Assembly (NCBI RefSeq): GCF_900100275.1
Contig: NZ_FNET01000004.1
Location: 310,001-374,000, forward strand
DNA: 64,000 bases
DNA from: Lentzea albidocapillata subsp. violacea
Lineage (GTDB): Bacteria; Actinomycetota; Actinomycetes; Mycobacteriales; Pseudonocardiaceae
Direction of reading: 5' to 3'
The notes under the pieces were generated by a model. That model saw only the letters and a program-made list of their open reading frames with translations. It was not told where the DNA came from and did no database searches. The translations under genes and the position numbers were made by a program. Positions 43,331-53,411 of the stretch are shown piece by piece; the first letter of the stretch is position 1; every line of letters begins with the position of its first letter.

Positions 43331-45913
43331 ATGCGGGCCTTCCTCGATCAGCTCCGGCGCCAGGTGGACGGTGACGTCCTCGACGACCCGGCGAGCCGGG
43401 CCCTGTACTCGGCGGACGCGTCGAACTACCGGCACGTGCCGCGGGTGGTCGTCCGTCCACGCACGACGGACGCCGTGGTGACGGCCGTCGCGATCGCGGC
43501 GGAGCACGGCGTGCCGATCACCAGCCGGGGCGCGGGAACGTCCATCGCGGGCAACGCGTGCGGCACCGGCCTGGTGATCGACTTCAGCCGGTACCTGACC
43601 GCGTTCGAGATCTCCGGCGACCGGGCGCTGGTCCAGCCGGGAGCGGTGCTTGACAAGATCAACGCTCAGGCCGGCGACTACCTGTTCGGCCCGGATCCGT
43701 CGACCCACTCGCGTTGCACGATCGGCGGAATGATCGGCAACAACGCGTGCGGCGCGCACTCGGTGAAGTGGGGCAAGACGAGCGAGAACGTCACGAACCT
43801 GAGCGTCCTCACCGCCGATGGCCGCACGTTCGACACCACGAACCCGCCCGAGCTGGCCTTGCCCGCTCCCGACCCGGCGTGGTTTCCGCAGCTCAGCCGT
43901 CGCGTCAGCGGGTACGCGCTGGACGCCCCGACGCTGACGCGGCAACTGGTCGGCACCGAGGGCACCTGTGTCGTGCTGCTGGGCGCGGAACTGAAGCTGG
44001 AGCGCAGGCCGGAACGCCGCGTCCTGGTCGTGCTCGGGTTCGCGGACACCTACGAAGCCGCCGACCAGGTCACCCAGATCGAGGACGCGCTCGCGATCGA
44101 AGGCCTGAACGAGGCGCTGGTGCACAGCGTCCGGACCCGCCCCGACCTGCCGGAAGGCCGCAGCTGGCTGTTCGTCGAGGTCGAGGACCACCCCGAGCGG
44201 GTCGCCCGGCTCACCAGGAACTCGATGATCATCCACGACCCGGTGCACCAGCGTGCGCTGTGGCGGATCCGCGAGGACGGCGCCGGGCTCGCCACCCGCA
44301 TGGCCGACGGCAGCGAGGCGTGGTCGGGCTGGGAGGACGCGGCCGTCCCTCCGGAGCGGCTCGGCACCTACCTGCGCGAGTTCGACCAGCTGCTGACCAG
44401 GTACGGGCGGCGCGGCATCACCTACGGCCACTACGGCGAGGGGTGCCTGCACGTCCGCATCGACTTCGACCTGGCCCACGGGTACCGCGAGTTCCTGCAG
44501 GACGCGGCCGACCTGGTCGTCAGCCACGGCGGCAGCCTGTCGGGCGAGCACGGCGACGGGCAGGCGCGGTCCGAGCTGCTCGGCCGGATGTACCCGCCCG
44601 CAGCGATCAGGGCGTTCGGGGAGTTCAAGCGCGCGTTCGACCCGCGGAACCTGCTCAACCCCGGCCGGATCGTGGAGCCGCTGAAGCTCGACGACGACCT
44701 GCGGGTCCTCGTCGCACCACCGAGGATCCCGACCCGTGCGGAGTTCGCGAGCGACACGCGCAGGTGCGTCGGCGTCGGCAAGTGCCTGAACACCAAGGGC
44801 GGCGTGATGTGCCCGAGCTACCGCGTCACCAAGGAGGAGAAGCACTCCACGCGGGGCCGCGCGCACCTGCTGTTCGAGATGCTCAACGGCGACGTGATCA
44901 AGGACGGCTGGCGCTCGGCCGAGGTCGCCGAGGCGCTGGACCTCTGCCTGGGATGCAAGGGCTGCAAGCGCGACTGCCCGGTCGACGTCGACATGGCGAG
45001 CTACAAGGCCGAGTTCCTGCACGAGCACTACAAGGGCCGGATCAGGCCGCGTGCGCACTACGCCATGGGATGGCTGCCGACGTGGCTGAAGTACGGCCTG
45101 GTCAACAGGTTCACAGCGCGTCTCGGCCGGTTCGCGGGCATCACGCCCGAACGCGAGCTGCCGCGCCAGACCACTCCGCTGGTCCGGCAACTGCATCCGC
45201 TCGGCAAGGGCGATCCGGTGCTGCTGTTCCCCGACACGTTCACGAACTTCTTCGAGCCCGGCATCGGCCTCGACGCCGCGAACGTGCTGGCACATCTGGG
45301 AAACCACGTCGAGGTGCCGTCCGCGAACGTCTGTTGTGGACTGACCTGGCACTCGACCGGCCAGCTCGGCAAGGCGCGCCGGGTGGTCGAACGCACCGCG
45401 CGGGCGCTGCTGCCGTGGACGAGCCGGGGCGTTCCGGTGATCGGCCTGGAACCGAGCTGCACGGCGTTCCTCCGCGTGGAGGCACCGAAGCTGTCCGACG
45501 AACCCGCCGTACAAGCGCTTGCGCGTGCCACCAGGACGTTCGCTGAGCACGTCGCGCCGATGCTGCCCGAGGTGGAGGGCACCCGCGAGGCCGTCGTGCA
45601 GACCCACTGCCACCAGTACGCGGAACTCGGCTTCGACTCGGACCGCGAGGCGATGGCCAGGGCGGGTCTTCGGCCGAAGGTCGTCGAGGGCTGCTGCGGC
45701 CTGGCCGGCAACTTCGGTTTCGAACAGGGCCACTACGACGTCTCGATCGCGTGCGCCGAGCAGGATCTCCTGCCGGCGTTGCGGGACAACGAGGACGCGC
45801 TGGTGATCGCGGACGGCTTCAGCTGCCGCACGCAGATCCGCCACACCACCGAACGCGAACCGGTCCACCTGGCCAGCGCGCTGGCGGCCCGCCTGGGTGT
45901 GATTAACCGCTGA
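43331..45913 (+). CDS. FAD-linked oxidase / Fe-S protein (GlcD-GlcF-like fusion dehydrogenase)
   Basis: An 860-residue fusion. The N-terminal PCMH-type FAD domain is at about 30-200 ('TSRGAGTSIAGNACGTGLVIDF', 'CTIGGMIGNNACGAHSVKWG'). The oxidase C domain runs to about 450 ('SGEHGDGQARSELLG', 'FDPRNLLNPGRIV'). Two 4Fe-4S motifs follow ('CVGVGKC...CPSY' and 'CLGCKGCKRDCPVD'), then CCG-type cysteine domains ('THCHQYAE', 'GCCGLAGNFG'). It oxidises a 2-hydroxyacid, such as D-lactate or glycolate, and passes electrons to the quinone pool. ATG 43331 is preferred for family fit, but ATG 43301 is possible. Confidence 0.88.
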   Translation: MRAFLDQLRRQVDGDVLDDPASRALYSADASNYRHVPRVVVRPRTTDAVVTAVAIAAEHGVPITSRGAGTSIAGNACGTGLVIDFSRYLTAFEISGDRALVQPGAVLDKINAQAGDYLFGPDPSTHSRCTIGGMIGNNACGAHSVKWGKTSENVTNLSVLTADGRTFDTTNPPELALPAPDPAWFPQLSRRVSGYALDAPTLTRQLVGTEGTCVVLLGAELKLERRPERRVLVVLGFADTYEAADQVTQIEDALAIEGLNEALVHSVRTRPDLPEGRSWLFVEVEDHPERVARLTRNSMIIHDPVHQRALWRIREDGAGLATRMADGSEAWSGWEDAAVPPERLGTYLREFDQLLTRYGRRGITYGHYGEGCLHVRIDFDLAHGYREFLQDAADLVVSHGGSLSGEHGDGQARSELLGRMYPPAAIRAFGEFKRAFDPRNLLNPGRIVEPLKLDDDLRVLVAPPRIPTRAEFASDTRRCVGVGKCLNTKGGVMCPSYRVTKEEKHSTRGRAHLLFEMLNGDVIKDGWRSAEVAEALDLCLGCKGCKRDCPVDVDMASYKAEFLHEHYKGRIRPRAHYAMGWLPTWLKYGLVNRFTARLGRFAGITPERELPRQTTPLVRQLHPLGKGDPVLLFPDTFTNFFEPGIGLDAANVLAHLGNHVEVPSANVCCGLTWHSTGQLGKARRVVERTARALLPWTSRGVPVIGLEPSCTAFLRVEAPKLSDEPAVQALARATRTFAEHVAPMLPEVEGTREAVVQTHCHQYAELGFDSDREAMARAGLRPKVVEGCCGLAGNFGFEQGHYDVSIACAEQDLLPALRDNEDALVIADGFSCRTQIRHTTEREPVHLASALAARLGVINR

Positions 45914-45921
45914 TTAACCGG
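45902..45921 (+). repeat. Direct repeat GATTAACCG-CT-GATTAACCG
   Basis: Two identical 9-mers separated by two bases, overlapping the dehydrogenase stop codon and 21 bases before the secreted-protein ATG. With one helical turn between centres it could be a tandem binding site for an activator of the downstream gene. Confidence 0.45.
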
Positions 45922-45941
45922 TTGGATCCACCGTGGTGCTC

Positions 45942-46373
45942 ATGCTGAAGAGGATTGGCGCCGCTGTGCTGGCGGCCGCCGCCGTCGCCGTGATGTTCAC
46001 GGGCACGGCGCAGGCCGAGTACAACCCGAAGTGCACCAGTGGTGTGACGCAGATCGGTTCGACGAGCTACATCAAGCTCGGCTCGGCCACCATCGCGTCG
46101 GTCAAGCAGTTCAAGGGCTGCAACAAGAACTGGGCCTACACCTACGTCTGGGACTCGTGGCTCTCGTCGCACAAGCGCGACTTCTACGTGTACACGGGAG
46201 TGTGGACCAAGGACGGCCAGGCGGCCCGCGACCAGGTCAGCGGCTCGAAGGGCCAGCGCGAGGTGTGGTCGTCCGGCGCGAACACGCTGAGCGTCTGCAC
46301 GGCCGCCAAGGGCTCGATCCAGTCGGTCGAGAGCGGCTACTGGGAGAACGCCTTCACCGACCTGCGCTGCTAG
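45942..46373 (+). CDS. Small secreted cysteine-containing protein
   Basis: A 143-residue protein with signal peptide 'LKRIGAAVLAAAAVAVMFTGTAQA' cleaved before 'EYNPKC'. The mature part (about 118 residues) has four Cys ('PKCTSG', 'KGCNKN', 'VCTAAK', terminal 'LRC') that could form two disulfides, and many aromatic residues ('WAYTYVWDSWLS', 'FYVYTGVW'). It resembles small secreted beta-sandwich proteins of streptomycetes, but I do not recognise the family. ATG 45942 is preferred. A strong terminator follows. Confidence 0.7.
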   Translation: MLKRIGAAVLAAAAVAVMFTGTAQAEYNPKCTSGVTQIGSTSYIKLGSATIASVKQFKGCNKNWAYTYVWDSWLSSHKRDFYVYTGVWTKDGQAARDQVSGSKGQREVWSSGANTLSVCTAAKGSIQSVESGYWENAFTDLRC

Positions 46374-46381
46374 GACGGAAG

Positions 46382-46414
46382 GCGGAGGGCGGTCGCCGCA
46401 CGACCGCCCTCCGC
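46382..46414 (+). terminator. Strong hairpin terminator after the secreted protein
   Basis: A 14-bp perfect stem GCGGAGGGCGGTCG/CGACCGCCCTCCGC with a 5-base loop, followed by a short T-containing stretch. Confidence 0.88.
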
Positions 46415-46524
46415 GTGGCTTTCGACGGCACCACAGCCGTCACAACCTGAGCGGAACCTTCTTTACACTCACTTAGGCGCGTCGACACACCCCGGAAACG
46501 ACCTTCTGGGGCGATACTGCTCAA

Positions 46525-47184
46525 ATGCGGGTGCTGCTGGTCGAAGACGACGACGGTGTCGCGGACGCCCTGGTGGAGGCACTGCGGGCGAACGGGCACC
46601 GGCCTTCCCGCGTGCGCAGGGGCTCCGACGCGCTGATCGCCCACCGCGACGCGGACGTCGTGCTGCTCGACCTGGGCCTGCCCGACCAGGACGGCCTGGA
46701 GGTGCTGCGCAAGCTCCGCAAGATCGACCCGGTGCCGGTGCTCGTGCTGACGGCGCGCGGTGACGAACGCACGGTGGTGCGCGGGCTGCGGCTCGGCGCG
46801 GACGACTACCTGGTGAAGCCCGTGCGGCTGGCCGAGTTGCTGGCGCGCATCGACGCGGTGGCGCGGCGCAGCGCGGCCCAGTCGCGGGAACCGGGCGAGC
46901 TCGTGCGGGTGTCCGATGTGGAGATCGACCTGCAGAGCCGTCAGGTCGTGGTCGGCGGGCGTGAGATCTCGTTGACCACCAAGGAGTTCGACGTGCTCGC
47001 GGTGCTGGCGCGCCGGCCCGGCACGGCGGTGAGCCGGCAGCAGTTGATGGACGAGGTGTGGGGCAACGCCTTCGTGGCGGTGTCGCGCACGCTCGACGTC
47101 CACCTCACGCAGTTGCGCGCCAAGCTCGACCGGCCGGGGCTGCTGCACACGATCCGCGGTTTCGGCTACCGGCTCGGTGAATAG
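46525..47184 (+). CDS. OmpR/PhoB-family response regulator
   Basis: A 219-residue protein. The receiver domain (1-115) has the phospho-acceptor Asp49 in 'VVLLDLGLPDQDG', the switch Thr in 'VLVLTARGD' and Lys in 'DDYLVKPV'. The winged-helix output domain (about 125-219) has 'ISLTTKEFDVLAVLARRPG' and 'SRTLDVHLTQLRAKL'. The adjacent histidine kinase starts immediately after its stop, so they form one system. The 150-base upstream gap with TTTACACTCACTTAGG probably holds its promoter. It probably controls its own operon. Confidence 0.93.
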   Translation: MRVLLVEDDDGVADALVEALRANGHRPSRVRRGSDALIAHRDADVVLLDLGLPDQDGLEVLRKLRKIDPVPVLVLTARGDERTVVRGLRLGADDYLVKPVRLAELLARIDAVARRSAAQSREPGELVRVSDVEIDLQSRQVVVGGREISLTTKEFDVLAVLARRPGTAVSRQQLMDEVWGNAFVAVSRTLDVHLTQLRAKLDRPGLLHTIRGFGYRLGE

Positions 47185-48489
47185 ATGCGGCAACGGCTTC
47201 TGTTGGTGCTGCTGCTGTTCTCGCTCTCGGCGGTCACGGCGTTCGCCTTCCCGTTGCTGATGAGCACGGCCTCGGAGCGCACCCAGCAGTTCGTGATCAG
47301 CCGCACCGCCGACCTGGACCGCTTCGCCACGCTGCCGGTCGACGTTGTGGTGTCCGAGGCGGAGCGTTATGCCGAGGTCTACGGCGAGGAGATCGTGGTC
47401 GTCGACGCGTCGGGCACGCCCGTCGTCGAGTCGGGCATGACGGCGCAGGACGTGTCCGCGCAGATCGACGCGGCGCTGCGCAACCAGCCCGCCGCGTCCG
47501 TGCCGACCGTGCTGCCGTGGAGCGGCGGGGACGTCCTGTTCGCCCGGCCCGTCGGCATCGGCACGAAGGTCGCGGGCGCCGTGGTGCTGCGGGCCTCGAC
47601 GCGCGTGGCGGCTCTGGACGTCGCACGGCGGTGGGCCCTGGTGCTGGCCGGGGCGTTGCTGGCGGCGTGCGCGTGCGTGCTGCTGGCGCTCGTCGTGTCC
47701 CGCTGGCTGCTGCGGCCTCTCAAAGAACTGGATCGGGGCGTCCGCGCGGTCGCGGACGGGCAACGACGCACCCACGTCGCCGACACCGCGGGCCCGGCCG
47801 AGCTGCGGGCGTTGTCGGAGTCGTTCAACCGCATGTCCGACGCCGTCGCCGAGGCCGCCGACCAGCAACGACGGTTGATCGCCGACGCCTCGCACCAGCT
47901 GCGCAACCCCATGGCCGCACTGCGGTTGCGCGTCGACATGCTGCCGTCCAACGGCTCGCTGCTGACCGAGGTCGAACGCCTCGAATCGTTGCTGGACGGG
48001 CTCCTGGCGCTGGCCTCCGCCGAGAGCACCGCCACCGAACGCGCCGCGGGCGGCATCGAACCCGAACTCGCCGACCTCCAGGTCGTGGCGCACGACCGCG
48101 TCGACGCCTGGCGCGCGGCGGCCCAGGCCGACGGCGTCACGATCACCGTCGACGACCGCGCGCCCGGACTCGTGCGGTGCGCGGTGTCCGACCTCGCGCA
48201 GGTGCTGGACGTGTTGCTGGACAACGCCATCAAGTACGGCGGAACCGAGGTCACCGTGATCTGCGACCGCGCCACCCTGACCGTCCGGGACAACGGTCCG
48301 GGGTTGTCCAAAAAGGACATAGAGCGCGCCACCGAACGGTTCTGGCGCGGCGACGACTCCCGGCGCGGCACCGGCCTGGGCCTGGCCATCGCGGAACGCA
48401 TCGTCACCGCGCACGACGGAAAGCTGCGGCTGCGCACGGACAAGGGCCTCGTCGTGACGGTGGAACTGCCGAAGGAGCCGCTGCTGTGA
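47185..48489 (+). CDS. Sensor histidine kinase (TctE-like)
   Basis: A 434-residue membrane kinase. Helix 1 is at the N-terminus ('LLLVLLLFSLSAVTAF'). An extracytoplasmic domain of about 110 residues follows, then helix 2 ('WALVLAGALLAACACVLLALVV', about 150-172), HAMP, and HisKA with His237 in 'DASHQLRNPMAAL'. The ATPase domain has the N box 'VLLDNAIKYGG', G1 'VRDNGPGL' and G2 'GTGLGLAIA'. It overlaps the TAXI lipoprotein gene by GTGA, so that protein may feed a ligand to its sensor domain. Confidence 0.92.
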   Translation: MRQRLLLVLLLFSLSAVTAFAFPLLMSTASERTQQFVISRTADLDRFATLPVDVVVSEAERYAEVYGEEIVVVDASGTPVVESGMTAQDVSAQIDAALRNQPAASVPTVLPWSGGDVLFARPVGIGTKVAGAVVLRASTRVAALDVARRWALVLAGALLAACACVLLALVVSRWLLRPLKELDRGVRAVADGQRRTHVADTAGPAELRALSESFNRMSDAVAEAADQQRRLIADASHQLRNPMAALRLRVDMLPSNGSLLTEVERLESLLDGLLALASAESTATERAAGGIEPELADLQVVAHDRVDAWRAAAQADGVTITVDDRAPGLVRCAVSDLAQVLDVLLDNAIKYGGTEVTVICDRATLTVRDNGPGLSKKDIERATERFWRGDDSRRGTGLGLAIAERIVTAHDGKLRLRTDKGLVVTVELPKEPLL

Positions 48490-49349
48490 GGCGCCGGACG
48501 TTCCTGCTCGGGACCCTCGCTCTCACCGCGTGCGGAACGAGCGAACCCGAAGGCACGATCAGGATCGCGGGAGGCGAGCCCGGCGGCTTCTACAACGACT
48601 TCGCCGGGCTGTTCTCCCGCCTGGCGCCCAGCCCGCTGACCATCACGCCGATCGAGACCGGCGGCAGCGCCGACAACCTGAAACACCTCCGCGAGGGCGG
48701 CGCCGACATCGGCCTCTCCCTGAGCGACAGCGCCCACCTGGAACCCGGCCTGGTCGCCCTCGGCCGCGTGTACGAGAACTACCTGCAGCTAGTCGTTCTG
48801 CAGTCCTCGCCGTACAGGACAGCGGCCGACCTGATCGGCAGGCCGGTGTCGCTGGGCGCGGACGGCTCCGGCGCCGCCCTGCAGGGCTCCAGGCTCGCAC
48901 TGGGCGTGCAGGAGGAGCACTACCCGTTGCGCAACGCCGTCGACGCCCTCAAGGCGGGCGAGATCGCCGCCCTGCTCTGGTCCGGGGGTGTCCCGACCCC
49001 GGAACTCGACAAGGCCAGCGGCATCAGACTGCTGCCGCTCGACGGCTTCCTGCCAAGGCTGCGCCAGGACTACGGCAAGGTGTACGAACGCGTGGACGTC
49101 CGCATGGGCGTCTACGGCTCCGCCGTCGACATCCCCACGATCGGCACGCCGAACCTGCTGGTGTGCCGCCCCGATCTGCGCACCGAGTACGCGGGCGCCG
49201 TCGTGCGGCTGCTCGTGGGCAGGGCGGCCGAGCTCGTGCCGGAGCAGGCACTCGGCACCCAGTACCTCGACGTGCGCAGTCTCATCGACACGGGCAAAGT
49301 GCCGCTGCACCCCGGTGCGGCGGCGGAATACCGGAGGCTCCACGGATGA
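48486..49349 (+). CDS. TAXI-family solute-binding lipoprotein
   Basis: A 287-residue protein starting at GTG. The signal sequence 'RRRTFLLGTLALTAC' ends in a lipobox, making it an outer-face lipoprotein. The TAXI fold is seen in 'IRIAGGEPGGFYNDFAGLFSRL', 'ITPIETGGSADNLKHLREGGADI', 'QLVVLQSSPYRTAADL' and 'VSLGADGSGAALQGSRL'. TAXI proteins usually serve TRAP transporters, but no fused permease is present. It is coupled to a histidine kinase, so it is more likely a sensory binding partner. Confidence 0.88.
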   Translation: MRRRTFLLGTLALTACGTSEPEGTIRIAGGEPGGFYNDFAGLFSRLAPSPLTITPIETGGSADNLKHLREGGADIGLSLSDSAHLEPGLVALGRVYENYLQLVVLQSSPYRTAADLIGRPVSLGADGSGAALQGSRLALGVQEEHYPLRNAVDALKAGEIAALLWSGGVPTPELDKASGIRLLPLDGFLPRLRQDYGKVYERVDVRMGVYGSAVDIPTIGTPNLLVCRPDLRTEYAGAVVRLLVGRAAELVPEQALGTQYLDVRSLIDTGKVPLHPGAAAEYRRLHG

Positions 49350-49879
49350 TCATCACGATGGCGTCGGTCTCGCTGGACGGGTTCATGGAAGGCCCCGGCC
49401 ACGACATCAGCTGGCACGTCGTCGACGACGAGCTGCACGAGCACCTCAACACCGGTCTCGCGCGGATGAGCAGGTTCATCGACGGCCGCCGCAACCACGA
49501 GACGATGCTCGAAGCGTGGCCGCACACCGACGACCACCCCGAGTGGCCGCGGCCGATGCACGACTTCGGCCTGATCTGGCGGGACATGCCCAAGATCGTC
49601 TACTCGCGGACGCTCGACACCACCGAGTGGAACACCACGGTCAAGCGCGAGGTCGTGCCGGCCGAGATCAGGGCGCTGCCCGGCGACAGCATGGTCGGCG
49701 GGGCGCAGCTGGTGGGGTCGTTCTTCGAGCACGACCTGATCGACGAGGTCCGGCTCTACCTGAACCCGGTCGCGATCGGCGAGGGCACGCCGTTCTTCAA
49801 GAAGCCGATCGCCCTGGCGCTCAAGAGCACCAGGGCGTTCGGGGCAGGTGTGGTCGAACTGATCTACGGGAGGCGCTGA
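49346..49879 (+). CDS. Dihydrofolate reductase / RibD C-terminal family protein
   Basis: A 177-residue protein starting 'MIITMASVSLDGFMEGPGHD', the standard start of RibD-C type reductases, with 'PKIVYSRTLDTTEWNTTV' and 'SMVGGAQLVGSFFEHDLIDE' (NADPH-binding loop). These proteins are usually NADPH-dependent reductases of unknown substrate rather than true folate enzymes. Its ATG overlaps the TAXI gene by four bases, making it the last gene of the regulator-kinase-TAXI operon. The 3' end overlaps the convergent vWA gene by 16 bases. Confidence 0.88.
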   Translation: MIITMASVSLDGFMEGPGHDISWHVVDDELHEHLNTGLARMSRFIDGRRNHETMLEAWPHTDDHPEWPRPMHDFGLIWRDMPKIVYSRTLDTTEWNTTVKREVVPAEIRALPGDSMVGGAQLVGSFFEHDLIDEVRLYLNPVAIGEGTPFFKKPIALALKSTRAFGAGVVELIYGRR

Positions 49880-50829
49880 CCGAGTAACAAAGCGGCGGCG
49901 GCCGCGAACATCGCCGTCATCGTGCCGAGCAACAGCCACGGCTTCGACGCGTCCGCCTGCTTCTTCTCGTAGCCGATCTGCTCGCCGAGCGTGTCGTAGA
50001 CCCGGCGCAGCTCCTCGGCGGAGGCGGCCTTGAAGAACTCGCCGCCGGAGAGCTTCGCGATCTCCTTCATCGAGTCGTCGTCGACGGGCACGGACTGCTG
50101 TCGGCCCTCGATGTCGACCACGCCGTCCTCGGTGCCGAACGAGATCGTGGAGATCGGGACCCCGGCCTTCTTCGCTTCCTCGGCCACGTCGAACGCCTTG
50201 CGGGTGCCGACGGTCTCCTTGCCGTCCGTCATCAGCACGATGCGGGCGGGCGGAGGACCTTCGGCGCCTCCGACGATCTTGCCGAACGAGTCGATGGACG
50301 CGAGCGCCGCCGCCAGCCCGTCACCGGTCGCGGTCGACTGGGCGAGCTTGAGCCCGTCGATCGACTGCGAGACGGCCGAGCGGTCCGTCGTCGGCGCCAC
50401 CAGCACGGTGGCCGAGCCGGCGAACGAGATGAGGCCGAGGTTGATGCCCGGCGTGAGGCCATCGGTGAACGACTTGGCGGCCACCTGCGCGGCCTCCAGC
50501 CTCGACGGCTTCACGTCGGTGGCCTTCATCGACAGCGACACGTCGACGACGAGCATCACGGTCGCCCGGTTGCGCGGGACCCGTTGCTCGGACGTCGGGC
50601 CGGCCAGCGCGACCGTCAGCAACGCCAGTGCGGCCAGCAGGAACGCCGCCGGGACGTGGCGCGACCAGCGTTCCCGCTTGGGCGCGACCTTCTCCAGCAG
50701 CTCCAGGTTCGTGAACCGCAGCACCCGCTTGCGGCGGACCCGTTGCGCCACCACGTATCCGGCGGTGAGCAGCGCCACGGCGAGCAGCAGCAGGAACCAC
50801 CACGGGGCGACGAAGTTCGAGAAGCTCAT
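49864..50829 (-). CDS. BatA-like vWA membrane protein
   Basis: A 321-residue protein with two N-terminal helices ('WWFLLLLAVALLTAGYVVA', 'FLLAALALLTVALAGP'), a vWA domain at about 88-270 with MIDAS 'DVSLSM' (Asp96), 'TTDRSAVSQSIDGL' and 'IVLMTDGKETVG', and a C-terminal helix. It is the last gene of moxR-DUF58-vWA, with four-base overlap to DUF58. The set matches mycobacterial Rv1479-Rv1481, thought to act as an ATPase/chaperone for envelope proteins. ATG 50829 is chosen by family fit. Confidence 0.9.
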   Translation of the reverse strand: MSFSNFVAPWWFLLLLAVALLTAGYVVAQRVRRKRVLRFTNLELLEKVAPKRERWSRHVPAAFLLAALALLTVALAGPTSEQRVPRNRATVMLVVDVSLSMKATDVKPSRLEAAQVAAKSFTDGLTPGINLGLISFAGSATVLVAPTTDRSAVSQSIDGLKLAQSTATGDGLAAALASIDSFGKIVGGAEGPPPARIVLMTDGKETVGTRKAFDVAEEAKKAGVPISTISFGTEDGVVDIEGRQQSVPVDDDSMKEIAKLSGGEFFKAASAEELRRVYDTLGEQIGYEKKQADASKPWLLLGTMTAMFAAAAALLLGQRLP

Positions 50830-51769
50830 GCGACACCCCCAGACCAGCGGCGTTTGCGCGCCACCACGAAACGAACCATGTCCGCGATCCAGTCCGAGTC
50901 GGTCCGCAGCACCAGGTGCCCGGCGCCCGCGCGCCGCAGCCCTGCCGCCACCTCGCCCCGGTGTTCCGCGGCCGCGGCGTTGAACTCCTTGCGCAGCAAC
51001 GCGGACGCGGTCACCTCGCGCTGCCGCCCGCTTTCGGGGTCGGACAGCACGACGGTGCCGACCTCGGGCAGGTCGACGTCGCGCGGGTCGACGACCTCGA
51101 TGGCCACGATGTCGTGGCGCGCGGACAGAGCGCGCAACGGCCGTTGCCACTCCATCTCGCCGAGGAAGTCGGAGATCACCACGATCAGGCCGCGCCGGCG
51201 CGGCGGGCGGCGCAGTTGTTCGAGCAACGCGGCCAGGTCTCCGCGGGTGCCTTCGGGTGCCCGGTCGATCTCGGCGATCTTGCGGACCATGCCGCGCGCG
51301 TGGGCCAGGCCTCCGCGTGCCGGGATGCGGACGTTGTCCGCGCCCGTCGAGACCGCGGCGCCGATCCGGTTGCCGCCGCCCCGTGTCAGGTGGGCGACCG
51401 CGGCCGTCGCGGCGATGGCGAGATCACGCTTCTCGCACGCGGCGGTGCCGAAGTCGAGCGACGGCGACAGGTCGATCGCCAGCCACGTCTCCAGCTCACG
51501 GTCGGCGACCGTCTCGCGGATGTGCGGGACCGTCGTGCGGGCCGTGACCGCCCAGTCCATCCGGCGCACGTCGTCGCCGGGCTGGTAGGTGCGGGCCTCG
51601 CCCGGTTCGGAGCCCGGCCCCGGCACGAGGCCGAGGTGGTTGCCCTGCAGCAGGCCGTCGAGACGGCGCCGGACTTCGAGCTCCAGCATGCGCAGCGCGG
51701 CTTCCATCTTGACGCCGCGCAGGACGGGCGGCGCCCAGGACGGGCGCTCCTCCTCGGCCTTGTCCCTGC

Positions 51770-51773
<4 letters not shown>
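50826..51773 (-). CDS. DUF58-domain protein
   Basis: A 315-residue soluble protein. It has the DUF58 core 'GLVPGPGSEPGEARTYQPGDDVRRMDWAVTAR' (in two pieces, about 48-80), then 'ETWLAIDLSPSLDFGT' and 'RGLIVVISDFLGEMEW', a vWA-like fold lacking a clean MIDAS. It always accompanies MoxR ATPases and vWA proteins. It is overlapped by four bases with both neighbours, so the three are co-expressed. Confidence 0.92.
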
Positions 51774-52819
<1,046 letters not shown>

Positions 52820-52880
52820 GTGCGGGCCTCCATGCGGAACAGGGTTTACCGATCGTGGAACAGTCTTACTCCCCGCCTGT

Positions 52881-53411
52881 TCAACCGCTGTGAAGGGTGT
52901 CCAGGTCGGCGGGTGTGTCGACGTCCCTCGCCTCACCGGGCAAAGCGGACACCTCGACGGGGTCGAGCCGCAGCAGAGTCCTGCGCAGCGGCAGGTTCCG
53001 TGGATCTTCGGGCAGGGCCGCGCGCAGGTCGGCGGCGTTCCAGTAGCCGATCAGCCACTGCACCCTGTCGTCCTTGAGCACGGCGTTGCGGCCGGGTGCG
53101 CGCAGTCTCGCGATGGTGTCCGCGGTGAGGCCGGGCTGGTCCACGGCGAGCACCGCGACCCAGTCCTCGGTGATCTTCGCCAGCCCGGCGGCCAGCCCGG
53201 CGAGCGGGCCTCCGCCCGGTGGGTCCTCGCGTGCCCAGATGACACCGGGCAGGTCCTTCTCCGGGCCCACGACGACTTTCTGCGCCGCGTCGTCCACAAC
53301 GGACAGCACGTGGTCGAGCAGCGTGGCGTCCCGATAGGACAGCGCGGCCTTGTCGACGCCACCGAGCCGCTCGCCCTTGCCGCCGGTGAGGATGATCACC
53401 CCGTACGTCAT
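52881..53411 (-). CDS. mobA: Molybdenum cofactor guanylyltransferase-like protein
   Basis: A 176-residue nucleotidyltransferase. The GTP loop is 'VIILTGGKGERLGGVDKAAL' (about residues 5-24), followed by 'WVAVLAVDQPGL' with the metal-binding Asp and 'NLPLRRTLLRLD'. It attaches GMP to molybdopterin; shorter than some MobA (about 190-200 residues) but motifs are present. ATG 53411 overlaps the TetR gene by four bases. No molybdoenzyme gene is nearby, so the pairing with a TetR regulator may be incidental. Confidence 0.82.
   Translation of the reverse strand: MTYGVIILTGGKGERLGGVDKAALSYRDATLLDHVLSVVDDAAQKVVVGPEKDLPGVIWAREDPPGGGPLAGLAAGLAKITEDWVAVLAVDQPGLTADTIARLRAPGRNAVLKDDRVQWLIGYWNAADLRAALPEDPRNLPLRRTLLRLDPVEVSALPGEARDVDTPADLDTLHSG

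Noticed and set aside
43304..45868. An 854-codon open frame opposite the FAD/Fe-S dehydrogenase
   Set aside because: Shadow of a clearly assigned gene; no motif.
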